Shown one piece after another: positions 1-10,785 of a DNA stretch of 64,000 bases. The notes under the pieces were generated by a model, which saw only the letters and a list, made by a program, of their open reading frames with translations, was not told where the DNA came from and ran no database searches. A program made the translations under genes and the position numbers. The stretch's first letter is position 1. Every line of letters begins with the position of its first letter. The stretch comes from Ephemerocybe angulata (taxonomy: Eukaryota > Basidiomycota > Agaricomycetes > Agaricales > Psathyrellaceae), in the NCBI GenBank assembly GCA_013368325.1, contig JAACJK010000164.1, forward strand, positions 248,001 through 312,000, given 5' to 3'.

Positions 1-44
1 AACATGGGGTCCATCTAAAGGTATGGAAGCGTACGAGGGTCGGA

Positions 45-882
45 TTACATGAGTTCCATTACAAAAATATTGGGCGCGGTGAAGCCTAGGCGGCTTTGAA
101 TATACGCGTCTTGCCCCTCCTTCAAAAGACGATCGAACATCGTTCGATCTCTGAGCCAATCTAGTGATATTGTGAGACCCGGGGATCAATTAGCAGAGTC
201 GCGAAACGCACCGTATCGCTTGAAACTATTCGTCTGAGCAGCCGGTGGCTGATAATATCCACCAGGCCATTGTGATGCTGCATGGTGCTGTGCTGTGCGG
301 CGAACAGCCTCTTGCATACGGCTGGGCAAGCAGTTGAACTCAGCATCTGTAATGTTGTTCTGAGAGTATCTGCAAGGTACTATGAGCCGGGCTCCGATAG
401 TGGGATGGGTTGCTGTGAGCTGTGGACGTACTCTTGCCAGAGCTTGATACACACATCCCCTAGAGTTACACCGTTGTCGTTCATGACAACGGTACACCAG
501 GGACTGGAGTGTGTGATGATAATGACCTGTGAGACGCGGGGCATGGTAGCCGGCTGGTCTCTTTGAGTGAAGGGTATTTCACGACTGCGATCACTGGAGT
601 CCCATCCAACTGTGCTGCCTGGTGCGGATCGTTAGGTCCAGAGCAGAATTACGGCTGTAGATGGAGGGACAAACCATTTGTCAGGTCGAATTGTAAGTGA
701 AAGCTCGCGTCGGCACTCTTTAGAATGGGGTGGATTTCCAGGGGCACTCCCAGCAAGTACAGATCGGTTTGCGAAAGAACAGGGCCATCTAGTGCCGAGT
801 CATTGTCAAGAATGCTATCATGGGCTTTGTAAGTTGACGCACATTGCTCGCCCTTAGCCCACTTTCCGACAGAGTCAACCAT
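45..882 (-). CDS. DUF6699 domain protein (4 exons)
   Basis: Function unknown; DUF6699 is a domain common in basidiomycete proteins. Hand splicing gives exons 882-675, 618-432, 369-212 and 160-45 with introns of 56, 62 and 51 bp. All phases close: 669 nt in total, 222 residues. Family hallmarks are visible in order: DGPVLSQTDLYLLG, SSPWCTVV followed by NGVTLGDV, the helix ITDAEFNCLPSRMQEAV, YYQPPAAQTNSFKRYDWL, and a C-terminus GFTAPNIFVMEL. The ATG at 882 is the first in this frame. A further upstream exon is possible: there is an open stretch with ATGs at about 1110-1040 on the same strand and a TATATA motif near 1125, but I could not find a clean splice linking it. The family call is firm, the N-terminus is not. 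It is transcribed away from the neighbouring rhodopsin-like gene. Confidence 0.72.
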
Positions 883-1781
883 ATCTTCGGGGGTATAATC
901 CGCGGATGTGCGGTGGATGGGGTATAAGGAGAAGAAGATGGAGGTTTGAGTTCAAGGCGCTGCGCGGCCAAAGGCACGGGTCCGGCGCTAATCGATCTGG
1001 CTCATGCTATTATTATGTAATGCTGTCGAGGCTGATCGTGGAATACTCGACTGCGAATCCCAAGCAAATCCTTCTTCCGCTTCCTCCATCTTCGTCCGCC
1101 GCCAGCTCATACAGGGTACGATATATAGTCTGAGAAGGCAAGCGCATGCCGATAGACTCCCCAAAAATCAAGTGGGGAGAACTAAAATATTCTGCAGAAT
1201 AATTCTCGGGCAGGACTCCAGTCAAGAGGAGATGCGCGCATCCGCTTGTGGGTGGGGGGGTGGGTCCGTTGACTCCATTCTCATCTTCGAGGGTGGCGTG
1301 CGCGATGCCCCTGACCGTTTGCGCGTCTCTTTATGACCAGCTCTCTCCTACAATCTAACCACTGCTCCCGGGCTTTGAGCTGCCAAGTCGACTGCATATG
1401 TGCAGATTGTCCGAAAACTCAGGACATTCATGTGTAGCGCCCAGTCGAGTTCCGTACTCTTGTCTTTGCCAATCTTTGACGTTTAGGTACGCTGTCGCGG
1501 GGTATTTAAAATTTGGGGGAGGAACCCGCGCAACCCCTTTCGTGTTTCGCCAACTTTTTTTTGGCTCCGCCACCGGAGGGCCAGGGTCTCTTTCTCGGTT
1601 CACTATTATGTTGGCTCTTTCTCTCTGACCGTCATTCACCGAAGCTCAACTAGAGCTGGTGTGCTCTTGAAACCTGCGCTTGCTTCAACACCACCTGGAC
1701 TGTCTAATGTGTCCTTGAAGTCCTCTTCCCAACCACTTGAATTCAGTTTCACGCTTTCGACGAGAGCACCATCCAGTGCCT
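883..1781. other. Divergent intergenic region between DUF6699 and rhodopsin-like genes
   Basis: Holds the likely 5' region of the minus-strand DUF6699 gene, including a possible extra N-terminal exon near 1040-1110 and a TATATA motif near 1125. It also holds the promoter of the plus-strand gene starting at 1782. ORFs at 1355-1639 lack recognisable domains. No repeat or RNA gene seen. Confidence 0.4.
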
Positions 1782-3277
1782 ATGGCCCCCCCTTCTGGTC
1801 TAGCCCCGCTTCTGTCCACAGCTAAGAGTGAGTGGACTTGCGACTCCTCTATTTGAGCCAACTTCTTACCTCATGGGACAGCGGCGGGTTGGGTACTGGG
1901 CACTACTGGCGTGGTGTTGACTTGCTTCCGGCTATGGGATCGATGTCGCTCTGGACGGTTATGGTGGGACGATTGCTGGGCATTTATCTCAATGCTCCTC
2001 ATCATCGTTTTCATGACCGCCTTTGGGATTTACTTCGAGTCTGACCCAAGTGAGTTGCTCCACATTCCCTTTTTTCTTTGAGACGATGCTGAATGTTTTG
2101 TTAGCCAAGTTCTCACAATCTGTCAAGGTCGCAGGGTACTACTTGTGAGCAACCATCGCTACCTAACATCCGGCGCTGAACACTACTCACTCCTCTCCAT
2201 TGGAAGATGCTGTTCACTTTTCTATAGCGTTACATGGTAAAGGCTTTCTCCGCTCACTAGTTTACATCAAAACGTCTGACCGAAAAGTTCAATAGGTCTG
2301 CAAAAGTCTCTGTTCTGTTTACTATCATTCGCCTCCAGTATGGCCGAGCAAGACTTTTCCTCGCCTTCGTTTCCATCCTGTTTGGGGTTATGTGGGTCAT
2401 CCTTATCGCCCAATTGCTCAGGACTTGTGAACGGAATACGGACTGGAAACTACTTGGGCCAATTCCGCAATGTACTCTGGGTTTCGATGTAGCTATCGCT
2501 CAATTCGTCAGTACGTTGAATCTTTTTCAAATACTCTCCTTCGTTTCGAGCTGAACTTGGTATCAGCCGCCATCCTCTCCGATGTGATATTGATTGGAGC
2601 GCCTCTTTGGATGGTATACAAAAGCTCTGGCTTCAATCGCGCCCAGAAGATTCGACTATCGGCGCTTTTCTCTACGACCTTCATAACCACCGTCGTTAGC
2701 ATGGTCCACGCAGGCCTTATTTTGAAAGTTGGCGGAGTCCCAGAAGGAATAGGTGCGATTCTTGAGGTAAGAGATGCACCCTAGACGTTCCTTTTCGACT
2801 AAAGCTAACCCGCGATACTTCGTTCAGGCGTCTGTTAGTCTTATTGTGGCAAACCTCAGCGTCATCATTGCATTCTTCTTCCGCATCACGACGGAGGATG
2901 TGCCAACGCCCCGTGAAAGGGAAACCCCAGGCATCGAAAACATCATCCAAAACCGGGGCACGGGCCCCATCTTCACCAAGGTTAATGTCAGCTCGCTTCT
3001 ACGGGGGGGAAACTTCCCCGAAAATGGGATATCTTCCACGTTCATAAGTGAAGATGGGAAGGTTCGCGTTCGAAAGGACGCGGACGAGGGGGATGACCAT
3101 GCCAACCCTGGAGGCCCTTCCGCGTCTAAACATAGACCGCTTCAGGGAGAGCAGCAAGGAACGTCGACCCAGCGCTTTGAGGAAACCCGTGCAGTCAGTC
3201 TCGGCTCGATAGGATATGGTTCGACCGAGTACGCAACCGCTTCCGCCTATCACCAGCCTGAGGCAAGTGTTGCATAG
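1782..3277 (+). CDS. Fungal rhodopsin-like integral membrane protein
   Basis: A predicted seven-helix membrane protein of the fungal rhodopsin/Pth11-like fold (Fung_rhodopsin, formerly SAT4-type domain). Ligand and role are unknown; family members are proposed receptors. Exon 1 is only 46 nt (1782-1827, donor GTGAGT), so the N-terminus is easily missed. Spliced, it reads into the diagnostic RLWDRC...RLWWDDCWAF motif at about residues 30-50. At least six introns follow, including GTACGTTG near 2512 and GTAAGAGA near 2769. Hydrophobic helices include LLIIVFMTAFGIYF, ILSDVILIGAPLWMV and ASVSLIVANLSVIIAFFF, the last being the family's conserved final helix. The C-terminal ~110 residues are hydrophilic and Ser/Gly-rich, presumably a cytoplasmic tail. 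The length and helix order fit a complete gene. Confidence 0.75.
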
Positions 3278-3693
3278 CGAAGGGCTTCTTTGCATCATGT
3301 CTCTACCCTCACGTTCTTTTCCACCACGATACTACCCTCCTTTCGCTTGCTGTGTGCTGAAGTAGATCGCACTTTCGTGTTTGATTATAATCCATCTATA
3401 CCCTGTTAACTTGTAGCCTACACACTGTAATTTTACATCACTTTGTACATACCCTTCAGACCAGCCTCTTCATTTAGATGGGCACCCTGTAGGGCCCGGG
3501 GAACACCAATTGCAAGTAACTTTCGTCGTGACGAAGGTTAGGGAAACAAATATGCACAAACGAGATACGAGTATTTAGAGTGTCGATCAGAATACACTGC
3601 ACGGTGCTAACTGTGTATGTCAGTCAGTCACCAACGTTTCTACAACTAGGAAGTCACTCTTCATCGATCTACGCGGAACGCTTAAAGCAGCAC
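3278..3693. other. Intergenic region; left end of the tandem duplication
   Basis: 3' flank of the rhodopsin-like gene and 5' flank of the first F-box copy. The block beginning GGAAACAAATATGCAC at 3542 recurs at 7333 and marks the left end of the duplicated unit. Confidence 0.5.
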
Positions 3694-6287
3694 ATGCCAT
3701 CCCAATCTGCGCCTACAAGAGCAAAGTCGAAACGGGCAAAGTTAGAACAATCCGGTGCCTCGGCCTCCAAGCTCATCTTGCCAACGGAGGACTCGAAATT
3801 GGCTATGAGTCATGGCACCCTCACGGGAGCCATGTCACAGAAGGCTTTAGGAAAGCAGCCTGAGCATACGTTTAACTTCTTCGAGGAAATTCCTTTGGAC
3901 ATTCTAGGAGAGGTATGGTGGCCAACTAGTGCAATGTCAATAGCCCCTAACCATGTCCACGAACGGCCTCGTTCGAAAGATTTTCTACTTCTTGGCCCCA
4001 TTAGAGCTCCTGCAGCTAGCTCGCACTACCAAGAGGCTCAGAGAGCTTCTCATGAGCTCTTCCTCTACCGTTTATTGGAAGACGGCGAGGCAAGCCATAG
4101 CCCCAGAAATGCCCCCATGTCCGGAAAGCTTGTCTGAACCTCAATACGCCAACCTGATGTTCTCGAACAATTGCCATGTAAGTCTCATGCTTCCGCCGCA
4201 GTGAACTGCGACTATCTGGCACTGTATAACTCGGTCTGACCCTCTCCTCCAGAAATGCTTCCAAGAAGACGGAAATCTCTTCATGCACATGGAAGCTTAT
4301 GTTCAGCTCTGTAACAAATGCACTCTAGCGGAGTAAGAGCACGGTCGTCTGTCTACACTGCTACTTCCAGAGATGCTAAAATTGTGCTCTAGGTTCAAGC
4401 GATGGAAGGAGCTCCCCGTCGAAGTTGACGTGGCCCTCGCCGAACTGATTCCAGCTACTCTGAGCGAGAAGCTGACCGCTGCAGAGCGGAAACATGCCTG
4501 GAAGCGAAATGCAGCCCAGACCAGGTTCCACGTTAAGTCCGCTCTATCTCTGCACAACGAGTACAAGAAAGTTCGCGGCGCGAAGAAGAAGGCAGAGTGG
4601 TTCGAGAATCAAAAGGCACTCTGGCAAAAAACTGAAGAAGTTCGTTTTCTCCTCAACGTCGCAACATGACCTGCTCACTCGTTGGCTTTTTTGACGACTA
4701 TAGCATGCGAATGCCTGCAGAGTACACGTCCAGAATCAGTTACGGGAAGCATTGAAGAGAGAAACGGAAATCCGAACGCAAAGGAGAACTGAGTACACCC
4801 AGTCTATCTAAATTGACGACTACTCCCTGTCTCACTTATATCTCTCTAGGATTGAGAGGCGAATTGCCGCTTTGGGTAAGCCCCCTTACAGCTTCTCGGA
4901 GGGTCGTCAATAAAAAACCAACTCTCCAACTTGTCGCAGGGTGGCAACAAGACTACGATTACAAGGCGCGCTGTTCATTACAGGAAATGCCGAGCGCAGA
5001 GTTGATGATGCCGGCACTATATACTGAGCACCCGCTGACTGAGGAAGGTCGGTCCACTCCTCACAACTAAGCCGCGTTCCTGCTAATAAGATTGGAAGAA
5101 TGGGATAATGGCCTCAAGGATGGAATGGTAAAGTGGATGCAGGAAGTTCGAGTTACCCGCGAGTACCACAAAAGGTCGGAGAAGATTCTGCAGCGCGTCA
5201 AGGATAAAATCACCCCGACATACCTGGCTTATATCCTGGCGCAGGGCCCTAAACCCATAGTGCCATCGCTCCTGGAAGTCGCTATGATGGATGACCTCGC
5301 CGCCCCTCTAGAGGCTACGCCCCTCGATGAAGAACTCCCTGAAGGAGTACTTGATGTTGGGCTGGCGAAGATACCCGAGCTCGCCGCAAATTGGAAAGCT
5401 AACCTTGAGCAAAGCTTACTGGATCTTGTGCTCGCATTCCCCGATTTTTCTGGCGAGGAAGATATCTCGACGGACGTCTTGTCCTATGCCTCCATCATGT
5501 TTTCCTGCCGTCGTTGTGAGAAGCACATGGCCTACCCAACGGTACTTGTTCACGCATGTTTCTCCAAAATTTGGCAACGCCCCAAGCAACGAAAGAACGA
5601 TAAGAAGGGGTCCGAAGCAACGACGTCGGCACAGCCCCAGCCTGCAACTGAAGTCGGTACTGTCATTCGCGACGCACTTCCAAGGTCGAGGACAAGGTCC
5701 TGGAAGCCAGACCCTCTCCTCCACCTCAATGAGGGTATCTACCACCACACAAATTCTCTTCTGGACCGCCTTGGGCTACCACGCACGACCACAGCGGAAA
5801 AGCTTTTTACACTTAACCCCTATGTTCAAGGGCTCTGTAGATGCTTTCCATCTTCAGTCAGAAAGCCTGAACGGAAGGCCACTCGGTGGAGCCAAGCAGT
5901 AAGCCAAACTCCAAGTCTTCCGTCACTGTAGCCTGGCTTTCTGATAACACTTTGTAGATTAAAGCGTGTCGCCGCCACCGCTCTGACGTGTATGAGGGGT
6001 GCTTTGACTTCGTCGAAAACACTGTGGTGGAACACCTGCCAGGCTATCATGATATCATAGTCCCCTTCTACTGGTTATCCTTGTGCCCTTTCTGCTATAC
6101 AAGAGAACGGAACCTCGCTACTCACCTCACATACTGGTGAGTAACAGTCGACTCAAAAAGACATGCACGAAATGACCTAAGCTCCTGTAGGCATAACCTA
6201 ACAGCGGATGAGGCGGCGGCTTGTCAACAGCAAGCCCTTCGCGAGCCAAACACAGAGTTTGCTTACGAATACGTGGTGCTACCCTAG
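3542..6287 (+). repeat. Tandem duplication, F-box unit copy 1
   Basis: Direct repeat of 7333-10125. Similarity covers the 5' flank from GGAAACAAATATGC, all exons and most introns of the F-box gene, and stops at the stop codon. Differences are scattered base changes plus a few in-frame indels (for example an 18 nt deletion in copy 1 after KHAWK). Confidence 0.85.
3694..6287 (+). pseudogene. F-box protein gene, copy 1 (premature stop)
   Basis: Upstream copy of the tandem F-box pair. The start MPSQSAPTRAKSKRAK, the F-box (FFEEIPLDILGE, intron 3913-3979, then IFYFLAPLELLQLART) and the C2H2-like finger CPFCYTRERNLATHLTYWH are all preserved. In exon 3, however, the codon that is TAC in copy 2 is TAA here (4334-4336), right after CNKCTLAE. 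The downstream frame stays open with the same splice sites. A donor-like GTAAGA overlaps the stop; using it with the CCAG at 4371-4374 would remove 38 nt, shift the frame and hit another stop, so splicing does not rescue it. The translation product would be a truncated protein holding only the F-box part. Because this is nearly the only lesion, the loss looks recent; a sequencing or assembly error cannot be excluded. Confidence 0.75.
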
Positions 6288-6439
6288 TAAATACACGATG
6301 ATGCTCGAGAACAAGGATAATATTGACTACATAGCCGGCTGGAGGAGGTTCTCATCCCAAAAGCCATTGGCTTGGCCAATGCCCAATATATACGCCGTAA
6401 AAGCCTGACCCGTACTAACTTCGTGGGCACCCGACCCAA

Positions 6440-7328
6440 CTGCCCCTCCCAAAGAGTGGGAGTTTATGGGCGCTAATTGAGGGCACTGTGGCGATCTCGC
6501 TGTTGGTCAGTCTCCCGGCCGCGGTACTTTGGTGACCCCAAGCTGCATCCTGAAACGTGAAGTATGAGTGCAGAACGAAGGAGGTACATAGCAGCAGACC
6601 ATCCCCGTGTAACTGCCTCATTGTCTGCGGCCTGCGCTGTAACGCTGTAACGTGGATATGAATTCTAACCTTCACAGACTCACAGAACGAATGCCGTGCC
6701 ACAGCATGCGTGCCAGCTCAAAAGATAAATATAGCTTTTCGTGTACAGTGTACAGGAGGACCCTGGTATACCCCCAAAAGGTTCGATCCGGATGCGGACG
6801 GAAATCGGCCTAATTTGACCCTCCATGTCTAATTTTTATGCGTACAGATGTGGCGAAATTTTGGCCGAGGTCCGATTATTTGTCCGTACATAGTTGCCTT
6901 GGTGGGGAGAAAGTCCAATTCTCATGCGGACGGGACTGCAAACTTGGGGGATGGACGGAGCGCGCTGAAGGGGCTGGCTGAGTGAACGAACTGTCTAAGA
7001 TGCCCCGTCTCGTCTATTTGGCCCTCTGAAATATGCAACCACAGAGGATACAAGCACTTTAAAGAGCGTGAGCTCGGCTTTCCCCCAATATCTTCATACC
7101 TTCTCGCAAAACGACGTCTCATCCGTATGCGGACGGAAACAGGCCAAGAAGTGAGCAGCCGATCCAGATGCTGACGGTATTGGACCAAAAATGGAGGTGC
7201 AGATTTTGGCAAAAAGGGAGGTTTGGGATCGAACCTTTTGGGGGATATACCAGGGTCCTTGTACAGGCCGGTGCGATGAGACAGTTTCGTTTCATACAGC
7301 GCACAGATGATCTACTCAGTCTTCGCTT
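6440..7328 (+). repeat. Duplicated WBP1 3' flank (interrupted by MITE)
   Basis: Imperfect direct repeat of about 11560-11960. Shared blocks include GGGAGTTTATGGGCGCTAAT, AAGCTGCATCCTGAAACG, TGCGGCCTGCGCTG, AAAAGATAAATATAGCTTTT and GCGCACAGATGATCTACTCA. In the other copy the last block overlaps the stop codon and final codons of WBP1. The copy ends at about 7325-7332, where it abuts the second F-box unit. It is split by the element at 6757-7259. Confidence 0.7.
6757..7259. mobile_element. hAT-like MITE, 503 bp
   Basis: Non-autonomous DNA transposon. The ends are inverted repeats of about 33-35 bp (left starts AGGACCCTGGTATA, right is its reverse complement with one extra base). It is flanked by a perfect 8 bp target duplication TGTACAGG (6749-6756 and 7260-7267). 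The homologous repeat at 11560-11960 carries a single TGTACAGG at the corresponding place, which is the empty site. An 8 bp duplication is the hallmark of the hAT superfamily. No transposase is encoded. Inside, the motif ATGCGGACGG occurs three times in the same orientation (about 6792, 6924 and 7127), with a diverged fourth copy near 7168, resembling subterminal transposase-binding repeats. Confidence 0.85.
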
Positions 7329-7332
7329 TTAA

Positions 7333-10125
7333 GGAAACAAATATGCACAAACGAGATACACAGTGTCGATTGGACCGTGGTAACTGTGCATGTCAGGCAG
7401 AGTCAGACGAGAACACACGTTCACACCTGTCCGCACCCTCTTTCATCTACTTCCAACGTTTCTAAGTACTAAAAAGTCACTCTTCATCGATCTACGCGGA
7501 CGCAAGCAGCGCATGCCATCCCAATCCGCGCCTACAAGACCAAAGTCGAAACGGGCAAAGATAGAACAATCCGATGCCTCGGCCACCAAGCTCATCTTGC
7601 CAACGGAGGACTCGAAATTGGCTCTGAGTCATGGTACCCTCACGGGAGCCATGTCACAGAAGGCTTTAGGAAAGCAGCCTGAGCATACGTTTAACTTCTT
7701 CGAGGAAATTCCTTTGGACATTCTAGGAGAGGTATGGTGGCCAACTAGTGCAACGTCAATAGCCCCTAACCATGTCCACGAACGGCCTCGTTCGAAAGAT
7801 TTTCTACTTCTTGGCCCCAATAGAGCTTCTGCAGCTAGCTCGCACTACCAAGAGGCTCAGAGAGCTTCTCATGAGCTCTTCCTCTACCGTTTATTGGAAG
7901 ACGGCGAGGCAAGCCATAGCCCCAGAAATGCCCCCGTGTCCGGAAGGCTTGTCTGAACCTCAATATGCCAACCTCATGTTTTCGGACCATTGTCATGTAA
8001 GTCTCACGCGTCAGCCGCACTGAGCTGCGAGCTATTGCAACTGCCTGGAAATGTATAACCCGCTCTGACCCTCCTCTTCAGAAATGTTTCCAAGAAGACG
8101 GTGATCTCTTCATGCACGTGGAAGCTTATGTTCAGCTCTGCGACAAATGCAGTCTAGAGGAGTACGAACGCCCTCATCTATCGACAAGGCTACTGCCAGA
8201 GATGCTAAAATTGTGCTCTAGGTTCAAACGATGGAAGGAGCTCCCCGAAGAGGTTGACGGGGCCCTCGCCGAACTGATTCCAGCTACCAGCGAGAAGCTG
8301 ACCGCTGCAGAGCGGAAACAAGCCTGGGAAAAGGCGAATGCGCATTGGCGAAGTGCGGCCCGGACCAGGTTCCACGTCAAGACCGCTCTATCTCTACACA
8401 GGGAGTACAAGAAAGTTCGCGGAGTGAAGAAGAAGGCAGAGTGGCTCGAGAATCAGAAAGCGCTCTGGCAGAAAACCGAAGAAGTCCGTTGTCTCCTCGA
8501 TATAGCAACATGCATTGCTCATCCGTTCGCCTTTTATTGTGACTATAGCATGCTAATGCCTGCAGAATACATTTCCAGGATCAGCGGCAGAAGGAAAAAC
8601 TGAGAAAAAGCAAAGCCCGAATACAAAGGAGAATTGAGTACGCTCAGAGCTGAACTGACGGCTACTCCCTGTCTCACTTATATCTCTCTAGGATTGAGGA
8701 GCGACTTGGCGCTTTGGGTAAGCCCACTTACAGCATCCTTGGCGGCCTTCAGTAAAAACAACTCCCCAACTTATCACAGGGTGGCGACAGGAGTACAACT
8801 ACAGGGGGCGCTGCTCTTTACAGGAAGCCCCGAGCGCCGAGTTGATGACGAAAGCACTATACGCCGAGTACGAGCTGAGTGATGAAGGTCGGTTCACTCT
8901 TCACAACTAAATGTTCCTACTAATAAAGGTGGATAGAATGGGAGAGCATCAGGGATGGAATGATACAGTGGATGCAGGAAGTTCGAGTTACCCGCGAGTA
9001 CCACGAAAGGTCGGAGAAGATTTTGCAGCGCATCAAGGATAAAATTGGCCCGACATACCTGGCCTATATCCTCGCGCAGCACCCTAACCCCATAGTGCCA
9101 TCGCTCATGGAAGTCGCTATGATGGATGATCTCGCCGCCCCTCTAGAGGCTACGCCCCTCGATGAAGAACTCCCAGAAGGAGTACTTGATGCTGGGCTGG
9201 CGAAGATACCCGAGTTCGCCGCAAATTGGAAAGCTAATCTCGAGCAAAGCTTACTGAATCTTGTGCGCGCATTGCCCGATTACGCTGGCAAAGAAGAGAT
9301 ATCGATGGACGTCCTTTCCTATGCCTCCATCATGTTTTCCTGTCGCCGCTGTGAGGAACTCATGTCCTACCCAACGGTCCTTGTCCACGCATGTTTTTTC
9401 AAGGAATACCAACGCCCCAAACAACGAAAGAGCAACAATAAGGAGCCCCTGAATGTGGCAGAGGCAACGACTTCAGCAGAGCCCAAGTCAACGAAAGTCG
9501 GTGCCATCATCTGCGACGCACTTCCAAGGTCAAGAAGCAGGTTCTGGAAGCCAGACACCCTCCTGTACCTCAAGGAAGATATTTACCACCACACAAATTC
9601 CCTCCTCGACCGCCGTGGACTGTCGCGTACGACCCCAGCGGAACTGCTTTTCACACTCAACCCCTATGTCCAAGGGCTCTGTAGATGCTTTCCCTCAACC
9701 AGAAAGCCCGAACGGAAGGCCACTCGGTGGAGTCAAGCAGTCAGTCAATCTCCAAGTCTTTTGTGGCCTAACTTTCTGATCACACTTCGTAGATTAAAGC
9801 GTGTCGCCGCCACCGCTCTGACGACTACGAGGGGTGCTTTGACTTTATCGAGACCACTGTTGTGGAGCACAGGCCAGGCTACCAGGAGAATCAAGCCCCC
9901 ACCTGGTCGTACTCCCAGTGCCCTTTCTGTCATACAAAAGAATGGCAATTCTCCAATCACCTCATAGCCCGGTGAGTAACAGTCGTCTCGAAGGAACATG
10001 CACGAAATGACCTAAGCGTTAAATTCCATAGTCATAACCTAACACCGGGTGAGGTGGCGGCTTGTCAACAGCACGCCCTTCGTGAGCCGAGAGAGGTCGC
10101 CTACGAATACGTGGCGCTACCCTAG
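7333..10125 (+). repeat. Tandem duplication, F-box unit copy 2
   Basis: Direct repeat of 3542-6287. The left end lies immediately after the truncated WBP1-flank copy, so about 7325-7333 is the duplication junction. Confidence 0.85.
7513..10125 (+). CDS. F-box protein with C-terminal C2H2-type finger (intact copy)
   Basis: Likely substrate adaptor of an SCF ubiquitin ligase; substrate unknown. Nine exons could be spliced by hand and every phase closes: 7513-7731, 7799-7996, 8082-8483, 8579-8637, 8692-8717, 8780-8887, 8937-9739, 9793-9971, 10032-10125, giving 695 residues. The F-box spans about residues 61-105 (FNFFEEIPLDILGE/IFYFLAPIELLQLARTTKRL) with an intron inside it, as is common in this fungal family. 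Two Cys pairs follow (CDKC near residue 160, CRRC in the middle), then a C-terminal CPFC...H...H finger encoded across exons 8-9. The donor of intron 3 is GTCCGT, unusual but shared in form by copy 1. An in-frame ATG at 7390 would add 41 residues; 7513 is chosen because it matches the only start in copy 1. Confidence 0.8.
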
Positions 10126-10535
10126 GCCTGGCAGGGTTTCCTCAATGCCAGCCTCTCCCTAGACCGTTACTTGTTCTATTCACTGGCAGACTTGTACCGA
10201 CTCAGCCACTGCCCACCCTCGCTTGTATATACATACCCCGCCTTAGCGGTCGCTCTAGTTTCGGCCTCTTTGTTTCCCTACATTGCAATCTCACTTGTTC
10301 TTCGAACCTCCCTCGGTTGCTTGGTTCTGACAACCAGGTCCACACAATTGATAGTCCAATGCCGACAGTACGAATAGCACCCTGTGTACTTACAAGCTAT
10401 GTTGTGGATTTCAATATGTTCAAGTCAGTTTGAAGAATCCCTTTTCCATCTCATCATGACTGCATGTACTGATAAAAATTAGCCTGTACTAATCCTAACT
10501 TACCCTTATTTTTTTTTTGTTTTCAACACCTGAGT

Positions 10536-10694
10536 ATGGACAGCGATAAGGACGCTTCGGAGGTACAGGAGGCCAATCTTGTGGATGCCGCAGACCTGCC
10601 CTTGGATTTGATTTTCGCCCAGGCTTCTAGCAATGGTGTCGTCTACCATGCAACGTCGCATGCAAGCAGTGCTTCTCTGGAACTACATATCTGA
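10536..10694 (+). pseudogene. Stub of an F-box gene 5' end
   Basis: A 52-codon ORF starting MDSDKDASEVQEANLV and running into DLPLDLIF, which resembles the beginning of an F-box (compare IPLDILGEIF in the neighbours). The similarity stops there and the following bases read as the 3' part of a decayed NACHT gene on the other strand. An upstream AT-rich stretch with TATATACATA near 10230 could be the old promoter. I read it as a gene start cut off by rearrangement; confidence is modest because only about 25 residues are informative. Confidence 0.35.
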
Positions 10695-10785
10695 GGCGTC
10701 GCGAGAGATATGAACGACATAGTGAAGAAGTAGTCGAGGAAAGACTCCCGCTCCTCTGGGGTCCTTGTCACTAAGGGACCTTTTT

